From assembly GCA_038213135.1 (NCBI GenBank), contig JBBQTQ010000017.1, positions 1 to 36,255 of the forward strand: a stretch of 36,255 nt of DNA, written 5' to 3'. The notes below the pieces were generated by a model. That model worked only from the letters and a program-made list of their open reading frames with translations. It ran no database searches and was not told the DNA's origin. The translations under genes and the position numbers were made by a program. This DNA comes from JBBQTQ01 sp038213135. GTDB taxonomy: Bacteria > Actinomycetota > Thermoleophilia > Gaiellales > Gaiellaceae. Numbering within the stretch: the first letter of the stretch is position 1; each line of letters opens with the position of its first letter. This document shows positions 1 through 7,854 of the stretch, piece after piece.

Positions 1-117
1 ATCCGCATCCTCGGCCGCGCCTGGCTCCGCGTCATGTGGCGAATGTGGCAAGACGGCACCCCCTACAACCCCTCCCTGCACGGCAACCTGCAACGGCTCA
101 CCACCACCAAGGGTTGA
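1..117 (+). CDS. Transposase C-terminal end (partial, IS110-like)
   Basis: Frame 1 is open from the first base to a TGA at 115-117 and gives 38 residues. The stretch RAWLRVMWRMWQDGTPYNP resembles the C-terminal tail I associate with IS110/IS116-type transposases of actinobacteria; the family assignment is from memory of the motif, not from a search. The rest of the element lies outside the window. The stop is 11 nt from the stop of the convergent ABC ATPase gene, so the insertion sequence ends at the very edge of the peptide-importer operon. No terminal inverted repeat is visible, as expected for IS110-type elements. Confidence 0.6.
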   Translation: MRILGRAWLRVMWRMWQDGTPYNPSLHGNLQRLTTTKG

Positions 118-128
118 CACAGGGCGTC

Positions 129-1118
129 TCACGCCGCCTCCACGCCCTCGACGGCGAGCCAGCACGCGACGGCTCCGTCCTCGAGCGGGGTCTCGGGCGG
201 GTAGTCGCTCCAGCAGCGGGGCAGCGCGAATGGGCAGCGCGGCGCGAACCGGCAGCCCTGCGGGAGGTCGTGCATGTCCGGCGGCTCGCCTGCGATCTGG
301 GGAAGCCGCTGCAGACGCTCGTCGCCGATCTCCGGGAGCGACTCGAGCAGCGCGCGGGTGTAGGGATGAGCCGGCCTCGCGAAGACGCGCTCGACGTCGC
401 CGTGCTCGACGATCCGGCCCGCGTACATGATCGCCACACGGTCGCAGGTCTCGGCGACGATCCCGAGGTCGTGGGTGACGAGCAGGAGCGCGAGACCGTC
501 CTCCCGACGAAGCCCGTCGAGCAGGTCGAGGAACTGGCGCTGCGTCGTGACGTCGAGCGCCGTCGTCGGCTCGTCCGCGATCAGCACCTTCGGCTGCCGG
601 GCGATCGCGATTGCGGCCGTCACGCGCTGCCGCATGCCACCGCTGAACTGGAAGGGATATGCGCGAAGCCGCTGCTCGGCAGCGGGGATCCGAACGCGGC
701 GGAGCAGCTCGAGAACCCGTTCGCGCACTGCGGCGCGCGAAGGACGCGGCGAGTCGAGTCGCACCGACTCAGCGACCTGTCTGCCGATCGAGAGCACCGG
801 GTTCAGCGACTCGAGCGGGTCCTGCAGGATCATCGCGAGGTCGCGCCCGCGGATGCGGCGCATCTGAGCGGAGGACTTCGTCATCAGCTCCTCGCCGTTG
901 AGTTCAACCGAGCCCGACGTCGCCTCCACCGCTGCCGGCAGCAGCCGGACGAGCGACAGGCACGTCATGCTCTTGCCGCTCCCGGACTCCCCGACGAGGG
1001 CGAGCGCTTCGCCCGGCGCGAGCTCGAACGAGACGCCGTCGACGGCCGCGAACGATCCGGACCGCGTGCGCAGCCGCGTCGTCAGGTCGCGAACCTCGAG
1101 AACCGGCTCGCGCCTCAT
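129..1118 (-). CDS. Peptide/nickel-type ABC transporter ATP-binding protein (DppD/OppD-like)
   Basis: Cytoplasmic ATPase of 329 aa that would power a DppBC-type importer. Visible motifs are Walker A GESGSGKS (43-50), the ABC signature FSGGMRQR (158-165), Walker B VLIADEPTTALD (178-189) and an H-loop THD soon after. The C-terminal extension with GCRFAPRCPFA and a further cysteine pair is the oligopeptide-transporter-specific domain. The ATG overlaps the permease stop (ATGA at 1115-1118), which fixes the start and indicates translational coupling. The companion ATPase (DppF type) usually follows directly, but here transposase sequence starts 11 nt after the stop. The length is normal for DppD. 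The substrate cannot be read from the sequence; the two lyase genes upstream suggest an organic acid or aromatic derivative rather than a peptide. Confidence 0.93.
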   Translation of the reverse strand: MRREPVLEVRDLTTRLRTRSGSFAAVDGVSFELAPGEALALVGESGSGKSMTCLSLVRLLPAAVEATSGSVELNGEELMTKSSAQMRRIRGRDLAMILQDPLESLNPVLSIGRQVAESVRLDSPRPSRAAVRERVLELLRRVRIPAAEQRLRAYPFQFSGGMRQRVTAAIAIARQPKVLIADEPTTALDVTTQRQFLDLLDGLRREDGLALLLVTHDLGIVAETCDRVAIMYAGRIVEHGDVERVFARPAHPYTRALLESLPEIGDERLQRLPQIAGEPPDMHDLPQGCRFAPRCPFALPRCWSDYPPETPLEDGAVACWLAVEGVEAA

Positions 1119-2005
1119 CCGCGTCTCATTTTCGGGTCGAGTGCGTCCCGGAGCCAGTCGCCGAGGAGGTTCGCCCCGAGCACCGTCACCGCGATCGTGA
1201 TCCCCGGGAAGGTCGCGACCCACCAGGCGGTGTCGAGGTAGCCCTTCCCGTCCGCGATCATCAGCCCCCACGACGTGTTCGGCGCCGAGACCCCGAGGCC
1301 CAGGAAGGACAGCGCCGACTCGACGCCGACCGCCGCGCCCAACTGAAGCGTCGCGACGACGACGATCGAGCTGAGGAGGTTGGGCAGCAGGTGCCGGCGC
1401 GCGATGCGGAGCTTCGAGGCGCCGGCGACGATCGCCAGCTGGACGAAGCCGCGCTCCTTCAGCGCGAGCGTCTCGCCGCGGACGATGCGCGCGTAGGTGG
1501 GCCAGAAGGCGACCGCGATCGTGACGATCAGCGTCCGCAGACCGCCCCCGAGCGCCGCTGCGAGCAGTACCGCGAGCAGGATCGGAGGCACGGAGAGCTG
1601 CATGTCCACGAGCCGCATCGCGAGCTCGTCGGCTGCCCTTCCGGCGAGGCCAGAGAAGACGCCGAGCAGGACACCGACGACCCCGGCGAGCGCAACCCCG
1701 ATGAGCGAGATGACGAGCGACGCGCGGGCGCCGACGATCAGGAGGCTGAGGGTGTCCCGGCCGAGCGGGTCGGTGCCGAGGAGATGGCTCCAGCTGCCGC
1801 CGTGCATGAAGACCGGCGGGGTGAGCGTCGTTCCGAGGTCGAAGCTCGAGATGTCGTAGGGCGCGATCAGCTTCCCGAACACGCCGAACACGACGAGCGG
1901 CGACAGGAGCAGGAGTGGGAGCCACGGCACGCGGCGCAGCCGCCCACCGCTGAGGCCGCGGTGCTCCTCGAGCAACAGGTCGGGGCTTTGCGCCGCCGCG
2001 CTCAC
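1115..2005 (-). CDS. Peptide/nickel-type ABC transporter permease (DppC-like)
   Basis: Inner-membrane permease of 296 aa. A charged N-terminal tail is followed by a first membrane helix around residues 27-47, an external loop containing LLGTDPLGRD (a DppC hallmark), and about five further hydrophobic helices. The cytoplasmic EAA loop is seen around residues 172-210, ending GASKLRIARRHLLPNL. The start is GTG, overlapping the stop of the preceding permease (GTGA at 2002-2005), and the gene ends in an ATGA overlap with the ATPase. It should form the translocation pore with the DppB-like protein. Confidence 0.93.
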   Translation of the reverse strand: MSAAAQSPDLLLEEHRGLSGGRLRRVPWLPLLLLSPLVVFGVFGKLIAPYDISSFDLGTTLTPPVFMHGGSWSHLLGTDPLGRDTLSLLIVGARASLVISLIGVALAGVVGVLLGVFSGLAGRAADELAMRLVDMQLSVPPILLAVLLAAALGGGLRTLIVTIAVAFWPTYARIVRGETLALKERGFVQLAIVAGASKLRIARRHLLPNLLSSIVVVATLQLGAAVGVESALSFLGLGVSAPNTSWGLMIADGKGYLDTAWWVATFPGITIAVTVLGANLLGDWLRDALDPKMRRG

Positions 2006-2928
2006 GCCGCCCTCCCGTACCTGATGCGCGGGTCGAGGGCGCCGTAGAGCAGATCAACGCCGAGGTTGCAGACGACAAACGTGAACGAAACGAGCACGAC
2101 GCCCGCCTGGATCACCGGGTAGTCGTGCGTGTACAGCGCGGACGTGAGCAGGCTGCCGATCCCGGGCCAGAAGAAGATTGTCTCCACGATCACCGTGCCG
2201 CCAAGGAGCGTGGCCAGCGTGAGCCCGGCGTACGTCGTGACGGTGACGAGCGTGTTCCGGAGCGCGTGCTTCCCGACCACGAGCCACTCGGGAACGCCCT
2301 TGAGGCGCGCGAGCTTCACGTAGTCACTCTCGAGCTCGTCGAGCATCGCGCTCCGCGTCAGCCGCAGGAACGCCGCGATCGAGAACCAGCTCAGCGTCAC
2401 CGCGGGCAGGACGAGATGTGAGAGCCCGCCGCGGCCCCCGACCGGAAGCCAGCGCAGCTTCACGGCGAAGATCAGGAGCAGCATGATCCCGACCCAGAAC
2501 CCCGGCATCGCCTGCCCGACGAGGCCCAGCAGCGATGCCGCCCGGTCGACGACTGTGCCGCGGAAGGCGGCCGCCAGCGTTCCGAGAAAGACGCCGACGA
2601 CGAGCGAGAGGACGAACGCCGTCCCCGCCAGCTCGAGCGTCGCGCCGACCCGCTCCTTCACGAGCTGCGTCGCCGGCACGTCGAACTTGATCGAGGTCCC
2701 GAAGTCGCCCTGGACGGCGTGCTCGAGGAAGATCGCGTACTGGACGGGCAGCGGCCGGTCAAACCCGAGCTCGTGCTTCTTCGCCTGGATCTGCGCCGGT
2801 GTCGCGGTCGGCGCGACCAGCAGGAGCACCGGCGACCCCGCCGTCCGCTCGCCGATGAAAGTGATCATCGTGACCCCCAGGATCGCGACCAGCCCGAGCG
2901 CGACCCGGACAGCGAGGTAGCGAATCAC
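2002..2928 (-). CDS. Peptide/nickel-type ABC transporter permease (DppB-like)
   Basis: Inner-membrane permease of 308 aa with the N-terminal helix MIRYLAVRVALGLVAILGVT typical of DppB/OppB, an external segment with HELGFDRPLPVQY and GDFGTS, and about five later membrane helices. The EAA-type cytoplasmic loop lies around residues 190-228 (RLTRSAMLDELESDYVKLAR then the GVPEWLV segment). The start is GTG, 16 nt after the stop of the lyase gene at 2945, and the gene overlaps the DppC-like gene by 4 nt. No substrate-binding protein gene is found in this operon, so the receptor must be encoded elsewhere or has been lost. Confidence 0.92.
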   Translation of the reverse strand: MIRYLAVRVALGLVAILGVTMITFIGERTAGSPVLLLVAPTATPAQIQAKKHELGFDRPLPVQYAIFLEHAVQGDFGTSIKFDVPATQLVKERVGATLELAGTAFVLSLVVGVFLGTLAAAFRGTVVDRAASLLGLVGQAMPGFWVGIMLLLIFAVKLRWLPVGGRGGLSHLVLPAVTLSWFSIAAFLRLTRSAMLDELESDYVKLARLKGVPEWLVVGKHALRNTLVTVTTYAGLTLATLLGGTVIVETIFFWPGIGSLLTSALYTHDYPVIQAGVVLVSFTFVVCNLGVDLLYGALDPRIRYGRAA

Positions 2929-2944
2929 GACCCCGAGCGCCTCC

Positions 2945-3985
2945 TCAGGCTCCGTTCGCCCGGTAGCGCACGCGGCCGGCGTAGAACTCGTCGTCGGGCT
3001 CGCGCGGCTCGATCCCGATCATGCGCAGCCCTTGCTTGCGCATCTGCATGAACATCGGGCTGAGCCGCATCGCCGGGTCGCGGGTCAGGCCGCCGTTCCC
3101 GCCGACTGACCAGGAGATGTACTTGCCCATCGGCCAGTGGTACATCCCTACGTCGCCGCCCCGGCCGAGGCTGCCCTGCATCGCCGCGGCCGTCGCCGGC
3201 GCGAGGCGGAAGTAAAGCTGCATGGCCTCCTCCACCCGGCCGCTCGTGACGAGGTCGAAGTACTCGACGACATAGGGCTTCTCCGGCGACTGCCAGAACT
3301 CCCAGGCGCCGCCGCCGAACCACTGGACGCCGTACTCGCGGTGCAGAAGCGGGAAGAGCCCCATCAGCCACGGCGTGCCCACGTTGACCTGCACCCGCTC
3401 GCCGAAGCGGCGGAGCGCCTCGAACGTCATCGCGGGGTCCATGAAGCCGACCTTCATCGCTACGACGTTCGGGATGTCTGCGATGCGATCGTAGGCGTCG
3501 AACGGCACCTGGCTCGGGTGGAAGCGTCCGAAGTCGAACTTGTCGCTCGCGTACATGACGAGCCCGAGGTTTGTCGCCTCCGCCAGTCCCGCCGTCGCGT
3601 CGAAGATCTCCTGCTCGTCGCGCGGCCGGAAGGTCTGCGGGTAGCCGAGCAGCGCGTGGCTCGCCCCGGCCGTCTCCGCATGTCGAAGCAGCTCGACGCT
3701 CTGCTCGAACGAGTCGTTCAGGAGCGTGAACGAGACGCCGATCTCGCCGGCTGCCTCGTCGCAGACGACCGAGATGAAGCGCTTCGCCTCATCGGTCGTC
3801 AGCCCCGTTTCGACTGCGCACATCGTCGAGGTGAAGCCGTGCGCCTTCGCCTGGCGCACGTCCCAGCGGATCCCCTCCTCATCCAGGTCGGCGAAGTCCG
3901 GCGTGAAGCTCGGCATCGTGACGTTCTCGATCCCACGCAGTGCCTCGCGGGCCCACGCCTTGCGCTCGTTGCGGCTCACAGTCAT
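2945..3985 (-). CDS. DapA-family lyase/aldolase (hydratase-aldolase-like), copy 2
   Basis: 346 aa TIM-barrel protein of the dihydrodipicolinate synthase/N-acetylneuraminate lyase superfamily. The Schiff-base lysine is K178 in NVVAMKVGF and the likely catalytic tyrosine is Y145 in LVMYASDKF. The length (normal DapA is about 290-300 aa) and the C-terminal block KYISWSVGGNGGLTRDP suit the pyruvate-releasing hydratase-aldolases of aromatic catabolism (NahE/PhdJ type) better than lysine biosynthesis; this is inference. A GAGAGGAG ribosome site precedes the ATG. It sits between its paralogue (4003-5049) and the ABC permeases in an IclR-led operon, so it probably acts on the imported compound or its first product. 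It keeps the family tyrosine that the other two copies in the window lack. Confidence 0.82.
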   Translation of the reverse strand: MTVSRNERKAWAREALRGIENVTMPSFTPDFADLDEEGIRWDVRQAKAHGFTSTMCAVETGLTTDEAKRFISVVCDEAAGEIGVSFTLLNDSFEQSVELLRHAETAGASHALLGYPQTFRPRDEQEIFDATAGLAEATNLGLVMYASDKFDFGRFHPSQVPFDAYDRIADIPNVVAMKVGFMDPAMTFEALRRFGERVQVNVGTPWLMGLFPLLHREYGVQWFGGGAWEFWQSPEKPYVVEYFDLVTSGRVEEAMQLYFRLAPATAAAMQGSLGRGGDVGMYHWPMGKYISWSVGGNGGLTRDPAMRLSPMFMQMRKQGLRMIGIEPREPDDEFYAGRVRYRANGA

Positions 3986-4002
3986 CTGTCGTCGCTCCTC
4001 TC

Positions 4003-5049
4003 TCAGGCGTGGGTCGTGGCGGGCTCGGCCTGCTCCGCGAACGTGCGGCCGAGGAAGAATGCGTCGTCCGGGTCGTCCGTCAACTGCAGCCCCGCGGCCC
4101 TTAAGCCGCCCTTAATCGCATCGAGGTCGCGCTGGAAGAGGCGCATGGTCGGGTTGCGTGTCATGCCCCCGTTCCCGCCGGAGAGCCATTGGTAGTACTT
4201 GAACTGCGGCCAGTGGTAGGCGCCCGTGGGCACGAGCGGTGCCATCCGCGCGGCCATCGCGCCGAGGGCCGGCGCGAGCCGCCAGTAGAGCAGCATCGCC
4301 TCGTCCTCGCGTCCCTGCCGGAGCAGGTCGAAGTACTCGACCGCGTAGGGCTGCTCCGGCGTCTGGAGCGCCTCGACCGTCCACGCGCCGCTCCACTGCT
4401 GCCTCCAGTGGCGGACCGTGAGCGGGAAGAGACCGATGTTCAGCGTGGCGACGAGCAGCTTGTCGCCGTAGCGCTCGAAGCAGTGGAAGATCGTCCCGGA
4501 ATCGAAGCCGCCCAGCTTCATCGCGATGACGTTGTCGCGCTCCGCCAGCCGGTCGAAGACCTCGAACGGCACCCCGCTCGGGTGGAAGCGGTGGAAGCCG
4601 AACTTGTCCGAGACGAACAGGTAGACGCCCAGGTTCGTCCCGTCCACGATCGCGCTCGCGTACGCGTAGACGTCCTCATCCGACTTCGGGTTGAAGCTGT
4701 GCGGGTAGCTCAGCAGGCCATGCGTGCAGCCGACCTTCTCCGCGTGCTCGAGCAGGGCGAGGTTCTCCTCGAGCGTGTCCCCCGCAAGCGAGAGCGCCAC
4801 GGAGATCTCGCCGCCTGCCTCGTCGGCCGCGATCTCGAGGAAGCGCTTCTTCTCCTCGAACGTGAGGCCGGTCTCGACGGAGCAGAGCGTGGAGAAGAAC
4901 CCGTGCCGGATCGACTGGCGGACGTCGCGGCGGATCCCCCCCTCGTCGAGGGCCGCGAGGTCCGGCGTGAACGAGGGCATGAGGACGTTCTCGAAGCCCT
5001 GGAAGTGCTCGCGGGCCCACTCCTTCAGGTCGCGCTTGTCGATCGGCAC
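4003..5049 (-). CDS. DapA-family lyase/aldolase, copy 1
   Basis: 348 aa paralogue of the neighbouring copy 2; both begin with the pattern KxWAREhfxGxENVxMPSFTPD. The Schiff-base lysine aligns to K178 in NVIAMKLGG. The position that is Y145 in copy 2 is F145 here (GVYLFVSDKF), although Y143 is close by. The C-terminal block KYYQWLSGGNGGMTRNP is conserved. The GTG start at 5049 is preceded by a very strong AAGGAGGAG site, 9 nt after the regulator's stop. Either the proton-relay tyrosine has moved or the chemistry differs from classical DapA. The substrate is unknown; a 2-oxoacid aldol reaction is the family expectation. Confidence 0.82.
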   Translation of the reverse strand: MPIDKRDLKEWAREHFQGFENVLMPSFTPDLAALDEGGIRRDVRQSIRHGFFSTLCSVETGLTFEEKKRFLEIAADEAGGEISVALSLAGDTLEENLALLEHAEKVGCTHGLLSYPHSFNPKSDEDVYAYASAIVDGTNLGVYLFVSDKFGFHRFHPSGVPFEVFDRLAERDNVIAMKLGGFDSGTIFHCFERYGDKLLVATLNIGLFPLTVRHWRQQWSGAWTVEALQTPEQPYAVEYFDLLRQGREDEAMLLYWRLAPALGAMAARMAPLVPTGAYHWPQFKYYQWLSGGNGGMTRNPTMRLFQRDLDAIKGGLRAAGLQLTDDPDDAFFLGRTFAEQAEPATTHA

Positions 5050-5058
5050 GGCTCCTCC

Positions 5059-5859
5059 TTAGGTCGTTGTCGCGGCTTCCGCGGGACTCGCCGGGATTGG
5101 GGCACCGAGCGCTTCCGAGATGCCTCTGGCCGCGGTCCCGGTCGCGCGGCCAATCGAGTCGAGGTTCTCCCTCCGCATCGAGACGGCGAGGCCGGAGACG
5201 AGCAGGAGGCCGACTACCTCGCCACTCGCGTCGAAAACGGGCGCGCACGTGCCGCGAATGCCGTCGAGGTACTCGCCGTCGTCGAGCGCGTATCCCTGCG
5301 CACGCACGGCGGCGAGCTCCTCCTCGGAGACGGTGAGCACGCTCGGTACGCCGGCGACCTGCGCCGCCTCGGCCGCCTGCTCCGCAGCGTGGACGCCGTA
5401 TGCGAGGACGACCTTGCCGCAGGCGCCGGCGAGCAGCGGGATGCTGGCGCCGGTCTGTGCGACCACCGTCATCGGATGGATCCGGTTCTCGGGCTCGGCC
5501 TTCTCGCTGATCACGAGGCGCTCCTCCTGGACGAGGAGCAGGAGCGCGGCCTCACCGCTCTCGTCGGCGAGCTGCTTGAGGAACGGCATCGCCGCGACTC
5601 CCGTCGACACCCGCGAGCGCGCGAGAGCGCCGAGCCGGATCAGGCGCCGGCCGAGCTGGTAGAGCTTGGAGTCGTCGTCGCGGGCGACGAAGCCGTGGTG
5701 ACGCAGCGTCTCGAGCACCTCCCGGACGCTGCCCTTGCTCGCGTCGAGGCGGCGGGCGAGATCCGAGATGCTGAGCGGTTGCGCGCTCTCCTCGAGCATC
5801 CCGAGAACGCGCGCGGCGCGGTCGACTGCAGGGACCAGGCGAGAATTGGACTCCGGCAT
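5059..5859 (-). CDS. IclR-family transcriptional regulator
   Basis: 266 aa. The N-terminal winged helix-turn-helix covers about residues 10-75 (recognition helix near SKGSVREVLETLRHHGF) and the C-terminal effector-binding domain about 85-255, with typical IclR segments GACGKVVLAYG, GYALDDGEYLDGI and the terminal VVGLLLVSGL. It is the first gene of the minus-strand operon with two lyases and the importer and is divergent from the cupin gene, so it probably controls both through the repeats at 5874-5908. IclR proteins in aromatic catabolism (PcaR, PcaU, PobR) bind the pathway compound. A TACACT hexamer at 5871-5876 could be the -10 element and would give a very short leader, but no good -35 is seen. 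Confidence 0.92.
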   Translation of the reverse strand: MPESNSRLVPAVDRAARVLGMLEESAQPLSISDLARRLDASKGSVREVLETLRHHGFVARDDDSKLYQLGRRLIRLGALARSRVSTGVAAMPFLKQLADESGEAALLLLVQEERLVISEKAEPENRIHPMTVVAQTGASIPLLAGACGKVVLAYGVHAAEQAAEAAQVAGVPSVLTVSEEELAAVRAQGYALDDGEYLDGIRGTCAPVFDASGEVVGLLLVSGLAVSMRRENLDSIGRATGTAARGISEALGAPIPASPAEAATTT

Positions 5860-5873
5860 GGGCGTCAGTTAGT

Positions 5874-5908
5874 GTACGGGTGGCAATAAGCCGTACGCAG
5901 GAGCGTAC
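5874..5908. promoter_or_regulatory. Three GTAC-centred half-sites, candidate IclR operator
   Basis: The 100-nt divergent gap between the IclR gene and the cupin gene contains GTACGG (5874-5879), CCGTAC (5891-5896, inverted relative to the first, 11 nt apart) and a tight inverted repeat GTACGC-agga-GCGTAC (5893-5908). Two overlapping palindromes built from three half-sites resemble the three-repeat operators described for PcaU/PobR-type IclR regulators. Binding is inferred from position and symmetry only. Confidence 0.5.
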
Positions 5909-5959
5909 ATATCGCACCGGCGTGCGGTCAATCATCTTACGCCGGGAGGAGACCCCCCA

Positions 5960-6370
5960 ATGCCCACGCAGCCCTACGTCGTCGACGTCAACACACTCCC
6001 CCGCCAGTCACGCTTCGGCGGAATGATGGAGGAGACCGGCGTCCTCATGGACGGCGCCTTGCTGAAGTTCTCGTGGGCGAAGCCCTTCAGCGGCGAGATG
6101 ACCGGCCGCGGCGCCGTCGCCGGGAAGCCGGACGTCCACCCGTTCGACCAGGTGATCTTCCTCGTCTCGGGGCGGGTCGAGGTGACGCTCAACGAGGACG
6201 AGACATACGAGCTCGGCCCTGGGCACGTCATCTACATCCCCGCCAACGTGCCGCACATCGGGCGCGTCCTCGGCGACGAGCCGGCCTTCGGGATCGACGT
6301 GTTCGCACCGGCACGCGGCGACTACCTCGACATGGTCGAGCACCAGATGGCCCGGGAGCAGGTCGGGTAG
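5960..6370 (+). CDS. Small cupin-domain protein
   Basis: 136 aa single-domain cupin. Motif 1 is reduced (DVHPFDQVIFLVSGRVEVTL, with H60 and Q64 but not the full HxH...E set), and motif 2 is PGHVIYIPANVPH with H99. Few metal ligands remain, so it could be a metal-binding sugar or keto-acid isomerase, a small dioxygenase, or a non-enzymatic binder. GGGAGGAG at 5943-5950 is a strong ribosome site 9 nt before the ATG. The gene is divergent from the IclR-lyase-importer operon and shares its control region, so it probably serves the same pathway. Confidence 0.82.
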   Translation: MPTQPYVVDVNTLPRQSRFGGMMEETGVLMDGALLKFSWAKPFSGEMTGRGAVAGKPDVHPFDQVIFLVSGRVEVTLNEDETYELGPGHVIYIPANVPHIGRVLGDEPAFGIDVFAPARGDYLDMVEHQMAREQVG

Positions 6371-6380
6371 CGCCTGGTCC

Positions 6381-6400
6381 GGTCCACCGTACGGTGGACC
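6381..6400. repeat. Perfect 20-bp palindrome between convergent genes
   Basis: GGTCCACCGT is followed directly by its reverse complement ACGGTGGACC, with no mismatch. It begins 10 nt after the cupin stop and lies 73 nt from the stop of the convergent NmrA-like gene. As RNA it could fold with an 8-bp G/C-rich stem and a GTAC loop on either strand, so a bidirectional terminator is possible, though no T-run follows. As DNA it could be a dimeric regulator site; its CGTACG centre echoes the GTAC half-sites in the IclR control region. Confidence 0.6.
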
Positions 6401-6472
6401 GCCCAGCCGACTGATGATCGAGGAGCCCGTGCGGACCGTCACCGGCGAGACGCGCCCGGCGCCGCCTTCCTC

Positions 6473-7330
6473 CTAGCTCGCGAGCAGCTCGCGGTAGTCG
6501 TTGACGACGTCCCGGACCGTCCGCGGCGACCGGCCGAGGAGTTCTGCGAGCGTCGGGTCGACCTCGGCCGTGTTGCCCTTGCGGATGCCGGCGTGGAGGA
6601 AGGAGAGCAGCGCGATCCGGATCGGGCTGGCGCGCTCCGTTCGCCACAGGTGCAACGCGTACGCCGGAATCGAGATCGGTTCGAAGCGGACGTCGCGGCC
6701 GGTCGCCTCCGACACGAGCGCCGCGATCTCGCCGAACGAGAGCGCTTCGGGGCCGGTGAGACGATACGCCTTCCCCGCATGCGCGACCGGATCGAGCAGC
6801 GCGAGGCGCGCGACCTCGGCGATGTCGCGCGTGTCGACGAACGCGGCGCGCCCATCGCCGGCCGGGAGCCTCAGGACGCCGCGCTTCACGTCGCCGAGAT
6901 ACGGCCCGAGGAGGTTCTGCGCGAAGTGGTTGGGACGGAGGAACGTCCAGCGCAGCGAGGTCGCCTCGAGGTGCAGCTCTGCGCGCCGGTGCGGGATCCG
7001 GTCGCTCTTCTCCGCCTCTTCCACGGAGAGGAGCACGCAGTGCCCGACGCCCGCCGCCCCAGCGGCATCCACGAGCGCGTTCAGAGTCGGCCCGACGCGG
7101 GCGATCTGCGGCGGCCGGACCAGGTACATCCCTTCCACTCCCGCGACGGCCGCCCCGAACGTTTGCGGCCGCGTGAAGTCGAGCTCCACCACCTCGACGC
7201 CGGGCGGGAGCCGGGCGCGCGAGGGGTCGCGCATGCCGGCGCGGACCCGGACACCCGCCGCGACGAGCTCGTCGACCACCGACCGTCCTGTGGTCCCGGT
7301 CGGCGTCGTGATGAGGAAGGGCCCGTTCAT
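6473..7330 (-). CDS. NmrA-like NAD(P)-binding reductase/sensor
   Basis: 285 aa atypical short-chain dehydrogenase. The N-terminal beta strand and nucleotide loop are ITTPTGTTGRSVVDELVAAG (about residues 7-26), followed by a Rossmann fold with VELDFTRP, YLVRPPQ and the NmrA-like segment LRWTFLRPNHFAQNLLG. It lacks the classical YxxxK pair, as is usual for the NmrA/HSCARG/quinone-oxidoreductase-2 group, so it may be a quinone reductase or a redox sensor. The ATG overlaps the TGA of the decayed upstream frame (ATGA at 7327-7330), so it was probably the last gene of the ADC-UbiD operon. It converges on the cupin gene. Confidence 0.87.
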   Translation of the reverse strand: MNGPFLITTPTGTTGRSVVDELVAAGVRVRAGMRDPSRARLPPGVEVVELDFTRPQTFGAAVAGVEGMYLVRPPQIARVGPTLNALVDAAGAAGVGHCVLLSVEEAEKSDRIPHRRAELHLEATSLRWTFLRPNHFAQNLLGPYLGDVKRGVLRLPAGDGRAAFVDTRDIAEVARLALLDPVAHAGKAYRLTGPEALSFGEIAALVSEATGRDVRFEPISIPAYALHLWRTERASPIRIALLSFLHAGIRKGNTAEVDPTLAELLGRSPRTVRDVVNDYRELLAS

Positions 7331-7854
7331 CGCCGGATTCTAACCTCGACAAACTTGGCTCGATCGCGGGGAGCTCGCGCTCGAGCATCCACGCGGGCGG
7401 AGCGCGCTCGAGCCTGCGCACCAGGCCGCAGAAGCTCTTCCCCGCCTCGCACTCGGCCTGCGAGCCCTCGACGCCGACGTGCCACGACCTGGTGGGGGCG
7501 GATCGGGACGCCCCAGCTCACGCGCTCGTCGGCGTAGGCGTACGATCCCGGCCTGCCCCTCTCCGCTGACCACGTCCTCGGCCGGCACGCGGCCGCCGCG
7601 ACGTCGACCGCACCGAGCTCCTTCCAGACAAGCGCCGCGTCGATGCAGGACGCGCCGACGCCGCCGTCCTCTGCGGACACGAGGAGCGACTGAAAGCCGA
7701 GCTTGCAGCCCCGGGCGTAGGCGTCGCGGAGCAGGGGCCATGGCTCGTCGGCCTCCCGAGCCAGCGCCACCGCCGGCGCCAGCTCGCGCTGAGCGAACTC
7801 GCGCGCCGTCTCGCGCAGCGCCCGCTGCTCGTCGGACAGGCTGAGGTCGATCAC
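7327..7854 (-). pseudogene. Acyl-CoA dehydrogenase remnant
   Basis: The GTG at 7854 overlaps the flavin reductase stop (GTGA at 7851-7854) and opens a frame whose first 85 residues are a good acyl-CoA dehydrogenase N-terminus: LSLSDEQRALRETAREFAQR, then GFQSLLVSAEDGGVGAS. After ELGAVDVAAA the G/C-rich third-position signal moves from frame to frame. One frame gives RVPAEDVVSGEGQAGIV, the original frame then gives AYADERVSWGVPIRPHQVV (like the YAxERxxFGxPI block far downstream in the family), and a third gives ECEAGKSFCGLVRRLERAP. The normal length is about 380 aa, and only about 175 codons remain. I read this as an internal deletion plus at least two frameshifts. A sequencing error cannot explain the missing middle. 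Confidence 0.6.

Noticed and set aside
114..119. TTGACA at the transposase end as a possible -35
   Set aside because: No suitable -10 or plus-strand gene follows; it overlaps the transposase stop.
4003..5049. Dihydrodipicolinate synthase of lysine biosynthesis
   Set aside because: The protein is about 50 residues too long, lacks the family tyrosine, and lies in an IclR-importer operon with a paralogue.
3137..5889. Long open frames antisense to the lyase and IclR genes
   Set aside because: They mirror the G/C third-position bias of the real genes, have low-complexity Arg/Ala-rich products and no domain, and the opposite strand carries clear families.
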